In this document: positions 45,692 through 55,167 of the stretch, piece after piece
Numbering within the stretch: the first letter of the stretch is position 1
How the letters are laid out: each line of letters begins with the position of its first letter
From: Microvirga pudoricolor
GTDB taxonomy: Bacteria; Pseudomonadota; Alphaproteobacteria; Rhizobiales; Beijerinckiaceae
NCBI RefSeq assembly: GCF_016892705.1
Contig: NZ_JAFEMB010000004.1
Span: 372,001-436,000 of the forward strand
DNA length: 64,000 bases
Direction: 5' to 3'
Notes under the pieces: model-generated
Told to the model about the DNA's origin: nothing
The model's database searches: none
The model's input: only the letters and a program-made list of their open reading frames with translations
Translations under genes and position numbers: made by a program

Positions 45692-48313
45692 TCAGTTTCG
45701 CCGGAGGAGCCGGTCGAAATAGTCGAGCTCTTCCTGCGGCCGGGTCGGGTCTCCGAGCTTTCGGCGCAGCTCCTCGAGGATCTGCCGGGCCCGTTCGGCG
45801 GCGGACTCGTTGGCGCCCGGCACCCGGACGCGCCCGTCGGTGATGTCCCGGTTTCGGGTCGGCCGGCCCAGAGGATCGTTGTTGTCCTGGGCCGTCTGGC
45901 CCTGGCCGCGGGGTTCGCCCTGGCCCGGCTGGTCGCCCGCCTGCTGCTGATCCTGGCCGTCGCCCTGCTGCATCTGCTGCATCTGCTGGGCCATGCCCTG
46001 CATGCCGCGCCGCAGGTTCTCCAGGGCCCGACCCTGGGCGTCCACGGCCGGACCGTCCTGGCCCTGGCCGATGGCGTTCTCGGCCTCGCGCATGGCCTGC
46101 TCGGCGTCGCCGAGGCCCTGCTCGCCCTGCATGCCCATGCCGCGCATCTTGTCCTGCAGCTCGCGCAGCCGCTCCCGCAGGGCCTGCTGGCGCTGGCTGA
46201 GGCCCTGCTGGCCCTGGCCCTGCTGCCCTTCCTGGCCTTCGCCATCCTGGCCGTTCTCGGCTTGCTCCTGGCCCTCTCCCTGCTGACCCTGCTGGCCTTG
46301 CTGACGCTGGCCCTGCTGGTTCTGGCCGCGCTGCCCTGGCTGCTGCCGCCTGCGGTCACCCTGCTGCATCCGGCGGTTCTGCCCGTCCTGGAAGGTCTCG
46401 TCCCGGAGCTGCTGCTGCTCGCGCGCCATGTTCTCCAGGTCCTGCATCGCCTGGTTCATCTCCCGGTTCATGGGGTCCGACATCCGGCTGTTGGGCTGGG
46501 CGGTCTGCAGGTTTTCGAGGATGTTGCGCAACTGGTTCAACAGCCGCTCGGCCTCCGCCATATCGCCCCGCCGCATGGCCTCTTCCATTTGCTGGAGCAT
46601 GCGGTTCAGGTCGTCCTGGGAGATCATCCGATCCGGCGAGCGCTGGTTTTGGGCTTGATTCTGCTGGTTTTGCTGGTTCTGCTGCATGCGCTGGGCGAAC
46701 TCCCGCAGGAACTTGTCCATGGCAGTGCGCAGCTCCTCCGTCAGCCGGCGGATCTCCTCGTCCGTGGCGCCCCGGTCCATGGCCTCCTTCAGCCGGTCCT
46801 GGGCGGCCCGCAGCTCGCGCTCGGCATCCGACAGGTTGCCGTCCTCGATCTGGAGCGCCATGGTCCAGAGCCAATCGGCCACCTCCGTCAGGTCCGCGTC
46901 CGACTTCGCCCGGCGCAGGCGGTCGGCCCCCATGCGCAGGCCCATGAACACGCCCCATTGAGGCGTGAACAGGTCGGGCGCGATCAGGAGCGCGTCGAGG
47001 GCCGTCTGGGTCCGCTTGCGGTCGTCGGGGTCGAGCACGAGGTTGCGGCGCTGCTCCACGAGGGCCTTGGCGAGCGGGTTCGTGAAAGGCCGTTGCGGAA
47101 GCGTGAACTCGATGGCCTCGCTCATGCCCTCCTGGCCGGCCTCGTCCTTGGCCGTGAGCTTGATCTTGACCCGGGCGCCAGCCCAGGGATGATTGGTGAG
47201 GTCGACCGGAGACTTGGTCTCCGCGTTGCCGTCCCCCGGCAGGGCGAGGACCAGAGCCGGAGCGGGCACGAGGGAGCGCTTGCCCCGCGTGGTGTCGGCC
47301 TTCTCGACGGAGCCCTCGATGGCCGTGATCCCGTAATCGTCGCTGCCTTTATAGACCAGGCTGAAGGTGCCGCGCGCGTTCACCTCGGGCGGGGCCGAAA
47401 AGGCAATGACCGGGGGCTTGTCCGGGATGGCCTCCAGGGTCAGCGTGACGCCGGACGCCAAGCCGGTCTTCACGGAGAGTTCCGCGTTGCCGTCGAGGGT
47501 GAAGCGCTCCTCCCGCAGGTCCGTGCGGGCATTCTCCTTGGCCGGAAGGGCGGTGAGCCCCCGGATCGGCGTGATGGCGGCATCGCCCTGGCCCGCCACG
47601 CGGATCACCACGGTGGATTTCACGGGCGCCCGCAGGTGTTGTTGGCCCGCCGCGAGATCGATCATCAGGGGCGGGGTGCGGGTATAGAGCGGAGGGTCGA
47701 TCCAGCCATCGACCCGGAAGGCCGGCGCGGCTGCCTTGGCGCCCTTCCAGTCGAAGGCCGCGGCCAAGCGCGGCCAGGCCTCGGGACCGGCCACGAAGGC
47801 GCTGGCGGCCAGGGCCAGGAGGCCCGCGGCCCGGAACGCGTAACGGTCCCGCCGGGGCATGTCGGGCCTGGGCGGGGTGACACGCATGGTGCCGAGGGAG
47901 GCTTCCGCGCGCCGGCGGTGAAGATCCCACAGGGCGCGGGTCCCGGCGTCCGAGGATCCGAGGGCGAGGCTGTCGTCGAGGGCGCGGGCGGGGCCGTGCC
48001 GCTGGCCCGCGTCCCGGTCGAGCCGATCCAGCGCCTGCCCGCGCCGCACCTTGGGCAGGCGCGCGAGAGGCCAGAGCGAAACCAAGAGGGCGAGCCCGAA
48101 GAGCCCCAGCCCGACCGCGCGCCAGAGGGGCGGCGTCTCGAGCCACAGGCCGAAGAAGGACGCGGTGAGGAACAGGACGCCGACCGCGAGCGGCAGCCAC
48201 AGGCGCGGCCACGCCTCCTCCCACCACAGGGCCAGGCGCGCCTGGCCGACGAGGCGGTCCAGTCGCTTTTGAAGGTGGTTCGGCCCGGATCCCGGCCTCG
48301 GCCCTTCGCTCAT
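45692..48313 (-). CDS. TIGR02302 family membrane protein with Gln-rich C-terminus
   Basis: 873 residues. N-terminal two-helix membrane anchor (LWLPLAVGVLFLTASFFGLWL, AVGLGLFGLALLVSLW), an extracytoplasmic Ig-like middle region, a helical segment around 420-620, and a long Gln/Gly-rich low-complexity tail (roughly 640-810) before a C-terminal SAAERARQILEELRRKLGDP region. The pattern fits the TIGR02302 family of alphaproteobacteria, whose function is unknown. GGGAG lies 8 nt before ATG 48313. It is preceded by a 247-bp intergenic region. Confidence 0.94.
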   Translation of the reverse strand: MSEGPRPGSGPNHLQKRLDRLVGQARLALWWEEAWPRLWLPLAVGVLFLTASFFGLWLETPPLWRAVGLGLFGLALLVSLWPLARLPKVRRGQALDRLDRDAGQRHGPARALDDSLALGSSDAGTRALWDLHRRRAEASLGTMRVTPPRPDMPRRDRYAFRAAGLLALAASAFVAGPEAWPRLAAAFDWKGAKAAAPAFRVDGWIDPPLYTRTPPLMIDLAAGQQHLRAPVKSTVVIRVAGQGDAAITPIRGLTALPAKENARTDLREERFTLDGNAELSVKTGLASGVTLTLEAIPDKPPVIAFSAPPEVNARGTFSLVYKGSDDYGITAIEGSVEKADTTRGKRSLVPAPALVLALPGDGNAETKSPVDLTNHPWAGARVKIKLTAKDEAGQEGMSEAIEFTLPQRPFTNPLAKALVEQRRNLVLDPDDRKRTQTALDALLIAPDLFTPQWGVFMGLRMGADRLRRAKSDADLTEVADWLWTMALQIEDGNLSDAERELRAAQDRLKEAMDRGATDEEIRRLTEELRTAMDKFLREFAQRMQQNQQNQQNQAQNQRSPDRMISQDDLNRMLQQMEEAMRRGDMAEAERLLNQLRNILENLQTAQPNSRMSDPMNREMNQAMQDLENMAREQQQLRDETFQDGQNRRMQQGDRRRQQPGQRGQNQQGQRQQGQQGQQGEGQEQAENGQDGEGQEGQQGQGQQGLSQRQQALRERLRELQDKMRGMGMQGEQGLGDAEQAMREAENAIGQGQDGPAVDAQGRALENLRRGMQGMAQQMQQMQQGDGQDQQQAGDQPGQGEPRGQGQTAQDNNDPLGRPTRNRDITDGRVRVPGANESAAERARQILEELRRKLGDPTRPQEELDYFDRLLRRN

Positions 48314-48560
48314 GCATCAAGCTCCCGTGGCGGCCAAAGCCGCACGATGCCCCCATGGGGAAGCTAGCACGGGAGGAGCGGATGGCTAGCGGTCAAATGG
48401 GCACAGAGTCGTGAGCCCCTGGGAATGATGCCCTGCGCAAGCCGGGTCGGGACCCGCATGGCGGGCCGCAGGCCAGGGCGGCAAGCTTGGCCGTTATTGC
48501 CCGCACGATGAGTTTGTTGTATCACGTTATCAAGTAACATAATTCTGTTTGGGGACGACG

Positions 48561-50933
48561 GTGACCAGAATTTCGCAGAGAGACACATTCGAATACGACG
48601 CTAAGATCGCGGCGTTGACAACGCTTTCGAACGACAAGCGTCTTGGAGTTTGGCTCGAGGAAGGGGCCGGCGGAGCCCTGTCGCTGAAGGGTCGCTTCAT
48701 CGAGCCGGACGGATCCGAGGCGGGCAGCGCCGTCACGATCGCAACGGGCGGGTTCCGGATGGACTCCCTCGCCGTGACCGAGTTGAGCGACGGCCGCATC
48801 ATCGTGGTCTGGCAGGATTTCTCGGGCGGCGCCATGCGGCTCAACGCGTCTATGCTGGACGCGAACCTGACGAGAACAGTCAGCTATCCGCTCGGCACCT
48901 TCGCCGAGGTCCCCACCAACCCCGGCATCGCCGTACAGGCGCTGGCAAGCGGTCGGTTTGCCGTCACCTATACCAGTGCCGCGACGAGCGCAGGCGTGGA
49001 TATCGTCGGAGCCGACGTTTTCACCGCCAGCGGCGTCAGGATCGATGCCGAGGCGATCACCCTCGTCGACGAGGCCCGGCCCGGCGAATATGACACCATC
49101 ACGCTTCAAGATGGGCGTCAGGCCGTGATCGGGACGGTCCAGAACGGCACCAAGACATCCATCACGCTCTTCGTCGGCAAGGCGGGAGGCCCGACCGTTC
49201 AGGAAACGATCGGCGAAATCGACGGAACGAGCCCGACGCACCCGTCGATCGCCGCTCTCGGCGATGGCAGGTTCGTGACGGTGTGGGATGATGTCGAACA
49301 GACCGCCTCCGGCGCCAAGACGGTCATGCGTGTCCAAGTGGTCAACGCGGACGGGACCGTGACGGCCGCGCCGATTTTCGTCACGAGGCCGTCCGGGACC
49401 CTCAAGGCCTCCGACATCAAGGTGCTCGACGACGGAAATTACGGAATCGTCTTCACCGTTTTGAGCGGTGGCCAGCAACTGATCTACGCGGCGACCAGCT
49501 CCGCCAATGGTAGCGCAGTGTCCGACCCTGTCCTGGTCGGGCGCGCGTCTGCGGAGGATCGCCTGCATCTCTCCCTTCTGGCGCTGGAAGACAACGCGTT
49601 CGCCGTCGGCTGGCAGCACGGGAGCGGAGCCGATTCAGGGTTCACGACCAGCGTCCTCTACACCGTCAAGTCGTGGCTGGGAGATGAAGCCGGCAACACC
49701 TATCGGGGGACGGTCGAGGACGACGACATCAGTGGTCTTGGCGGCAACGATTATCTTCTGGGGCTCGGCGGCAACGACTCCCTTCTCGGCGGCGACGGCA
49801 ACGACACCCTCGACGGCGGCGCGGGCTTCGATACGCTGATCGGCGGCAAGGGCGACGACGTGTTCTACATCACGCCGGGCGACGCCGTCGTCGAGGAGGG
49901 CGGAGGCGGGCGTGACACCATCATGGTGAATTACAGCTTCGCGCTCGGCAAGGACACCCAGGTCGAAGTCGCGCAGGCCTACGGCAACGCCGCCATGAGC
50001 CTCAGCGGCGCCAACATGAACGACACGCTCATCGGCAACGACGCGGCCAACACCATCGACGGCGGCACGGGCGCCGACACGATGCAGGGCGGCGGCGGCG
50101 ACGACGTGTTCTACGTGGACGACATGCGGGACGCCGTCTCCGATTCGGCCGGCGCCGATGTGGTGTTCACCTCCGTGAGCTATTCGCTCGCCAGCGCGGC
50201 CGGCATCGAGACGCTCACGGCCTCCGGCACGCTCGGCCTCTCGCTCACGGGCAACGCGCTATCCAACACCATCACCGGCACCGCCGGCAACGACACCCTC
50301 GACGGCGGCCTGGGTGCGGACCGGCTCAACGGGGGCGCCGGGAACGACACCTACGCGGTCGATTCCCTGGCGGACGTCATCGTCGACATCGCGGGCGTCG
50401 ACACTGTCCTGTCGAGCATCACCCTGTCGCTCGCGGCCGGGCTCGAGAACCTGACCGGCACGGGCGGCAATGCCTTGAAGCTCACGGGCAACGGCGACGC
50501 CAACGCGATCAAGGGCAGCACCGGCGCGGACACGCTGTCGGGCGGTTTAGGGGCGGACACGCTGGAGGGCGGGGCGGGCCGGGATGTCTTCGTGCTCGAC
50601 ACGGCGGTGGCCAGGAAGAAGAACGCCAACATCGACACGATCATCGGCTTCAACGTGGCCGACGACACAATTCTGTTGGAGAATGCGATCTTCAAGGCCT
50701 TCAAGGGCAAAGCTTCGCTGACCAAGCCCCTGAAGGTGTCCAAGGAGGCGTTCTATTCGGTGTCCAAGGGCAAGGCTCAGGCCCAGGACAAGGCTGATCG
50801 TCTGATCTACGACCAGAAGAGCGGCAAGCTGTACTACGATGCCGACGGGGCGGGCGGGGCGGCCCAGATCCAGATTGCGATCCTCGACAAGCGGATCAAG
50901 AAGCTCTCCGAAAAGGACTTCATGATCGTCTGA
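48561..50933 (+). CDS. Large RTX calcium-binding protein
   Basis: 790 residues. An N-terminal half of repeated beta-blades (LAVTELSDGRIIVVWQD, LALEDNAFAVGWQ) resembles a propeller, and RTX repeats follow from about 380 (GLGGNDYLLG, GDGNDTLDGG, GGTGADTMQGG). The last 135 residues are nearly identical to the RTX protein encoded at 52703. No signal peptide; type I secretion is expected. GGGGA 6 nt before GTG 48561 decides the start over TTG 48549. Adhesive or structural surface role likely; no enzyme motif seen. Confidence 0.92.
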   Translation: MTRISQRDTFEYDAKIAALTTLSNDKRLGVWLEEGAGGALSLKGRFIEPDGSEAGSAVTIATGGFRMDSLAVTELSDGRIIVVWQDFSGGAMRLNASMLDANLTRTVSYPLGTFAEVPTNPGIAVQALASGRFAVTYTSAATSAGVDIVGADVFTASGVRIDAEAITLVDEARPGEYDTITLQDGRQAVIGTVQNGTKTSITLFVGKAGGPTVQETIGEIDGTSPTHPSIAALGDGRFVTVWDDVEQTASGAKTVMRVQVVNADGTVTAAPIFVTRPSGTLKASDIKVLDDGNYGIVFTVLSGGQQLIYAATSSANGSAVSDPVLVGRASAEDRLHLSLLALEDNAFAVGWQHGSGADSGFTTSVLYTVKSWLGDEAGNTYRGTVEDDDISGLGGNDYLLGLGGNDSLLGGDGNDTLDGGAGFDTLIGGKGDDVFYITPGDAVVEEGGGGRDTIMVNYSFALGKDTQVEVAQAYGNAAMSLSGANMNDTLIGNDAANTIDGGTGADTMQGGGGDDVFYVDDMRDAVSDSAGADVVFTSVSYSLASAAGIETLTASGTLGLSLTGNALSNTITGTAGNDTLDGGLGADRLNGGAGNDTYAVDSLADVIVDIAGVDTVLSSITLSLAAGLENLTGTGGNALKLTGNGDANAIKGSTGADTLSGGLGADTLEGGAGRDVFVLDTAVARKKNANIDTIIGFNVADDTILLENAIFKAFKGKASLTKPLKVSKEAFYSVSKGKAQAQDKADRLIYDQKSGKLYYDADGAGGAAQIQIAILDKRIKKLSEKDFMIV

Positions 50934-50980
50934 GCGAACCGACCTGAACGAAAAGGGCCGGCGGAAGCGATCCGCCGGCC
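50531..50980 (+). repeat. Direct repeat copy 1 (RTX 3' end and terminator)
   Basis: About 450 bp that matches 54601-55050 at a constant offset of 4070 with no indels through the stop. By eye there are about 11 mismatches over the 403 coding bases. It covers the last RTX repeats, the secretion domain and the terminator arms. The copies lie on either side of lptM-lysA. Confidence 0.85.
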
Positions 50981-50986
50981 CTTTTT
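50951..50986. terminator. Bidirectional terminator
   Basis: Perfect 15-bp stem AAAAGGGCCGGCGGA / TCCGCCGGCCCTTTT with a 5-nt loop. It ends the RTX gene on the plus strand and, from the other side, lysA on the minus strand. Confidence 0.92.
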
Positions 50987-51007
50987 CAGTCTCGCAGCAC
51001 CGTTCCG

Positions 51008-52276
51008 TCAGTCGAGCCAGTCCGGCACCCGGTCCAGGCCGATGAGGTCCTCGTAGGTCTGGCGCGGCCGCACCACCGCGTAGTCGCCTCCGCGCACCAG
51101 AACCTCCGGCACGAGGCGGCGTGTGTTGTACGTGCCCGCCTGCACGGCCCCATAGGCGCCCGCCGTCATCACGGCCAGGAGCTCGCCGGGCCGCACCTCC
51201 GGCAGGTCGCGGTCCTGGGCCAGGTAATCGCCGGTTTCGCAGACCGGGCCGACCACGTCGGCGATGATGTGGCGGGCATCGCGCCTCGGCTCGATCACCG
51301 GCTTGATGTCGTGATGGGCGTCGTAGAGGGTCGGGCGGATGAGGTCGTTCATGGCCGCGTCCACGATCACGAAGGTCTTGCCTGCGCCGTCCTTCACGTA
51401 GACGACCTCCGTGACGAGCACCCCCGCGTTGCCGGCGATCAGGCGCCCCATCTCGAAGACGAGCTTCAGGCCGAGGTCCCCCGTGTGCCGCTTGATGATG
51501 TCCGCATAGGCCTGCGGATCCGGCGGCGGGTCGTTGCTCTCGCGGTACGGCACGCCGAGCCCGCCGCCCACATCGATGTGGTGGAGCGCGTGGCCCGCCG
51601 CCATCAGGTCCCGCGCCAGCTCGGCCAGGAGCGCCGTGGCGTTGTCGTAGGGCGTCAGGTCGGTGATCTGGCTGCCGATATGCATGTCGACGCCCGTGAT
51701 CCCGATGCCCGGAAGGCGGGCCGCGCGGTCATAGACCTCCCGGGCCCGGCTGATCGGGATGCCGAACTTGTTCTCCGACTTGCCCGTCGAGATCTTCTTG
51801 TGGGTCTTGGCGTCCACGTCCGGGTTGACGCGGATCGAGACGGGGGCCTTGAGCCCCTTGGAGATCGACACCTCGGACAGGGCCTCCAGTTCGGGCTCGG
51901 ATTCCACGTTGAAGCAGAGAATGCCGCTCTCCAGGCCGAAGGCCATCTCGGCCCGCGTCTTGCCGACCCCCGAGAACACGATCCGGTTCCCCGGCACGCC
52001 GGCCGCGAGCGCTCGCCGCAGCTCGCCCTCCGACACGATGTCCATGCCGGCGCCCAGGCGCGCCAGGGTCTTCAGGACGGCCTGGTTCGAGTTGGCCTTC
52101 ATGGCGTAGCAGACCAGGGCCTCCCGGTCCGAGAACGCCTCGGCCAGAACCCGGTAATGCCGCTCCAGGGTGGCGACCGAATAGCAGTAGAACGGCGTCC
52201 CGACCGCTTCGGCGATCCGGCGAAGGTCCACGTCCTCGGCGTGCAGGACGCCGCCCCGATAGGCGAAATGGTGCAT
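51008..52276 (-). CDS. lysA: Diaminopimelate decarboxylase
   Basis: 422 residues, the usual length. PLP-dependent fold-type III enzyme, last step of lysine synthesis. Schiff-base lysine in VCYAMKANSNQAV, HIDVGGGLGVPY glycine loop, EMGRLIAGNAG and the substrate-binding VCETGDYLAQ. It follows lptM by 12 bp. Flanked on both sides by RTX genes on the opposite strand. Confidence 0.96.
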   Translation of the reverse strand: MHHFAYRGGVLHAEDVDLRRIAEAVGTPFYCYSVATLERHYRVLAEAFSDREALVCYAMKANSNQAVLKTLARLGAGMDIVSEGELRRALAAGVPGNRIVFSGVGKTRAEMAFGLESGILCFNVESEPELEALSEVSISKGLKAPVSIRVNPDVDAKTHKKISTGKSENKFGIPISRAREVYDRAARLPGIGITGVDMHIGSQITDLTPYDNATALLAELARDLMAAGHALHHIDVGGGLGVPYRESNDPPPDPQAYADIIKRHTGDLGLKLVFEMGRLIAGNAGVLVTEVVYVKDGAGKTFVIVDAAMNDLIRPTLYDAHHDIKPVIEPRRDARHIIADVVGPVCETGDYLAQDRDLPEVRPGELLAVMTAGAYGAVQAGTYNTRRLVPEVLVRGGDYAVVRPRQTYEDLIGLDRVPDWLD

Positions 52277-52288
52277 GGTCGTAAAAGC

Positions 52289-52537
52289 TTACAGGAGCGG
52301 GTCGAGGATGAAGGGTTCCTTGGGAATCGTGTAGCCCTGCTTGGCCCCACGGGAGCGCTGCGTGCCCACGGGAGAGGGCAGCACGCCCGCGCCCGCGGCA
52401 GGCGCCGCCTGGTCGGTTTTGGGAGCGGAGGGGTCCGGCGGCGCCTCCGGGGCGCCCCGGCGCCCGCAGGCGGCCAGGGTCAAGGTAAGGAAACCCACGA
52501 CCAAAACGGCGCGGACAGGAATTCGGCTCGGCAACAT
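52289..52537 (-). CDS. lptM: LptM-like lipoprotein
   Basis: 82 residues. Signal peptide with a lipobox (TLAAC at about residue 24), then GRRGAPEAPP and a Pro/Ala-rich mature part ending IPKEPFILDPLL, matching the LptM/YifL family encoded directly upstream of lysA in many proteobacteria. LptM assists oxidative maturation of the LPS transporter LptD. GGAG lies 8 nt before ATG 52537. An in-frame GTG at 52543 is an alternative. Confidence 0.85.
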   Translation of the reverse strand: MLPSRIPVRAVLVVGFLTLTLAACGRRGAPEAPPDPSAPKTDQAAPAAGAGVLPSPVGTQRSRGAKQGYTIPKEPFILDPLL

Positions 52538-52702
52538 CAACACGCTCCAAAAGGCGGCGGCACCATAGCGGGAAGCGAAGGCTGAGGCGAGGGGGCTGGA
52601 CGGTGCCCCGACAGGGTAGTTCTCATCGGGAAATTTAATGTTATACAGTTTACGAAACGGTACGAGCCCGCAGGATCGCGGTGCCATTGGAAGGGTCCAT
52701 TC

Positions 52703-55003
52703 ATGAACAAACCGATTGTGTGGAGCACGTTCGACCTCGAAGACCAGCGCGGCGGCAACCAGCAGAATCTGGTTCCCCTGCGCAAGGGTACCTTCCTGGC
52801 GGCCTGGAACCAGAACGACGACGTCAAAGTGCAGTTGTATTACTCGGGCGCAGTCCCGAGTTCCAAAGTGATCGACGTCACGACGCTGGCCGACTCGTCG
52901 GACCCCTCCGTCGCCGCCTTGGGCAACGGCAACTTCGTCGTGGCTTGGCGATCCTTCCAGGATGGCAAAGCTCATTTCTACGGGCGGATCTTCGACCGAT
53001 TCGGCACCCCCCTGGATTCATCCGAGACCGGCGCGAAGGGCTTTCTCCTGGGAGAGCGCGCCGATATGGCGCAATACAAAGCGAATGTCGTCGCGTTGAG
53101 CGGCAACCGGTTCTTGGCGACGTACATCGACGAGACCGCCACCGGGTACCCCGTCAAGCTTCGGGCCTTCACGGGCACGGGAGAGGCCATCGGCGCCGCG
53201 GCGACACTGCCCCTGCCAGCATCGGCGAATGCTATTACCGCCGTCAAAACCGTGGCCTTGGGCAACGATCGGGTCGCCGTCCTCTACAAGTGGGGGGACA
53301 GTACCTTCGCGGTGGAAGATGGGTCGAAAGCCGTACAAGTCTATAAGATGCAAGCCGACGGCGCGCTTACGGCAGAGGGCGCGCCCTTCGATTTGACGGG
53401 AGATTTCGATGTCCAAGGATCGGATGTGACGGTTCTGGCGGACGGACGTCTCCTAGTGACCTACTTCCAGGCTGGCGTTAATTTCGCACCGGACAGCAGT
53501 GACAGCAGTTATATTGGGCAGATCATCGATCTCGCTGGACGTCAGCAAACTGAACCATTCAAGTTGAGCGTGCCCGAGCTTGAGGACGGGCAGACCTTGC
53601 TCAGGGGCACAGGATCTTTGGTCGCACTTGCCGACGGTGGATTTGCGTTTGCTTATTCGATCATGGAAATGATGGAAAGTGGAGCTGAGGTCAGCAACGT
53701 CCATACGGTGACGTTCAACGCATCCGGCGCCATCGTGGGAGACGACACGATCGTTGCCAAGGGCGTCCCGGGGGCGACCGAATCGACGGACCTGATCCAG
53801 TTGACCGACGGGCGTCTGATCGCCTCGTGGACCGTCTACGACAGCACTGCGACGGATGATGGCTACCTGATCCAGGGCACCGTCGTCGACTACCGCGCCA
53901 CGGGGATCACCCTCACCGGCGACGACGACACGGACCAGCTCATCGGCACGGACTTCGCCGATGTTCTGAACGGCGCGGGCGGCGACGACCATCTCGTGGG
54001 ACGCGCCGGCGACGACCTCCTGTCGGGCGGCGCGGGCCGCGACAAGCTGGAGGGCGCGGACGGCAACGACCGGCTCGACGGCGGAGCCGGGAACGACACG
54101 ATGGAAGGCGGCTCCGGCGACGACACCTACGTCGTCGACAGCCTCGGCGACATCGTGATCGACACCTCCGGCACCGATACGATCGCGACCTCGATCAGCT
54201 ACACGCTCGCCAACGCGCCCGCGATCGAGAACCTGACCACGTCCGGCGGCCTCTCGCTCGCGCTGACGGGCAACGCGCTTGCCAACGCCATCACGGGCAC
54301 GGCCGGCAACGACACCCTCGACGGCGGCCTGGGTGCGGACCGCATGGACGGCGGGGCCGGAAACGATACATATATCGTGGACAACGCCTTCGACGTCATC
54401 GTCGACGCGTCCGGCATCGACACCGTCATGGTCGCCACGAGCTACACCCTCGGGGCCGGGCTCGAGATCCTGACGGGCACGGGCCTGAACATGGCGCTGA
54501 CCGGCAATGCCGGGGCCAACACCATCACGGGCGGCATCGGGGCCGACAAGATCGTGGGCGACGCGGGCAACGACCGGCTCGTCGGCTCGGACGGCAACGA
54601 CACGCTGTCGGGCGGTTTAGGGGCGGACACGCTGGAGGGCGGGGCGGGCAAGGATGTCTTCGTGCTCGACACGGCGGTGGCCAGGAAGAAGAACGCCAAC
54701 ATCGACACGATCATCGGCTTCAACGTGGCCGACGACACGATCCTGTTGGAGAACGCGATCTTCAAGGCGTTCAAGGGCAAAGCTTCGCTGACCAAGCCCC
54801 TGAAGGTGTCCAAGGAGGCGTTCTACTCCGTGGCCAAGGGCAAGGCTCAGGCCCAGGACAAGGCTGATCGTCTGATCTACGACCAGAAGAGCGGCAAGCT
54901 GTACTACGATGCCGACGGGGCGGGCGGGGCGGCCCAGATCCAGATCGCGACCCTCGACAAGCGGATCAAGAAGCTCTCCGAAAAGGACTTCATGATCGTC
55001 TGA
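52703..55003 (+). CDS. Second large RTX calcium-binding protein
   Basis: 766 residues, built like the protein at 48561: N-terminal repeated blades (SVAALGNGNFVVAWRSFQDG, LVALADGGFAFAYS, LIQLTDGRLIASW), RTX repeats from about 405 (GAGGDDHLVG, GGAGRDKLEG) and a C-terminal 135 residues almost identical to the first protein. The N-terminal halves differ widely. GGAAGGG precedes the ATG. It occupies the position where argH lies in many Rhizobiales (between tlpA and lptM), which suggests insertion. No signal peptide and no exporter nearby. Confidence 0.93.
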   Translation: MNKPIVWSTFDLEDQRGGNQQNLVPLRKGTFLAAWNQNDDVKVQLYYSGAVPSSKVIDVTTLADSSDPSVAALGNGNFVVAWRSFQDGKAHFYGRIFDRFGTPLDSSETGAKGFLLGERADMAQYKANVVALSGNRFLATYIDETATGYPVKLRAFTGTGEAIGAAATLPLPASANAITAVKTVALGNDRVAVLYKWGDSTFAVEDGSKAVQVYKMQADGALTAEGAPFDLTGDFDVQGSDVTVLADGRLLVTYFQAGVNFAPDSSDSSYIGQIIDLAGRQQTEPFKLSVPELEDGQTLLRGTGSLVALADGGFAFAYSIMEMMESGAEVSNVHTVTFNASGAIVGDDTIVAKGVPGATESTDLIQLTDGRLIASWTVYDSTATDDGYLIQGTVVDYRATGITLTGDDDTDQLIGTDFADVLNGAGGDDHLVGRAGDDLLSGGAGRDKLEGADGNDRLDGGAGNDTMEGGSGDDTYVVDSLGDIVIDTSGTDTIATSISYTLANAPAIENLTTSGGLSLALTGNALANAITGTAGNDTLDGGLGADRMDGGAGNDTYIVDNAFDVIVDASGIDTVMVATSYTLGAGLEILTGTGLNMALTGNAGANTITGGIGADKIVGDAGNDRLVGSDGNDTLSGGLGADTLEGGAGKDVFVLDTAVARKKNANIDTIIGFNVADDTILLENAIFKAFKGKASLTKPLKVSKEAFYSVAKGKAQAQDKADRLIYDQKSGKLYYDADGAGGAAQIQIATLDKRIKKLSEKDFMIV

Positions 55004-55050
55004 GCGAACCGACCCGAACCAAAAAGGCCGGCGGAAGCGATCCGCCGGCC
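54601..55050 (+). repeat. Direct repeat copy 2
   Basis: Partner of 50531-50980. The terminator stem GGCCGGCGGA / TCCGCCGGCC at 55026-55050 is kept, but the T-run is replaced by AAGGTC, so this copy may terminate poorly. Confidence 0.85.
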
Positions 55051-55167
55051 AAGGTCGGGCCTTCTGGCCGCATCCGGCGAGCCTCGAACCGCAGGCCTCG
55101 CCAAATCTTGACCGCTCCCGGCGCAAAGGGGCTTGAGGCTTCGGCAAGGACGCGCCACATCGGGCCC

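Noticed and set aside
45629-48367. 912-codon open frame on the plus strand
   Set aside because: It is the antisense shadow of the TIGR02302 gene; its Leu/Ala/His-rich composition reflects the Gln-rich repeats on the other strand.
49700-50560. Tandem repetitive DNA that could suggest a CRISPR or satellite array
   Set aside because: The periodicity is 9 codons within an open frame and encodes RTX nonapeptides; no spacers of constant length between identical repeats.
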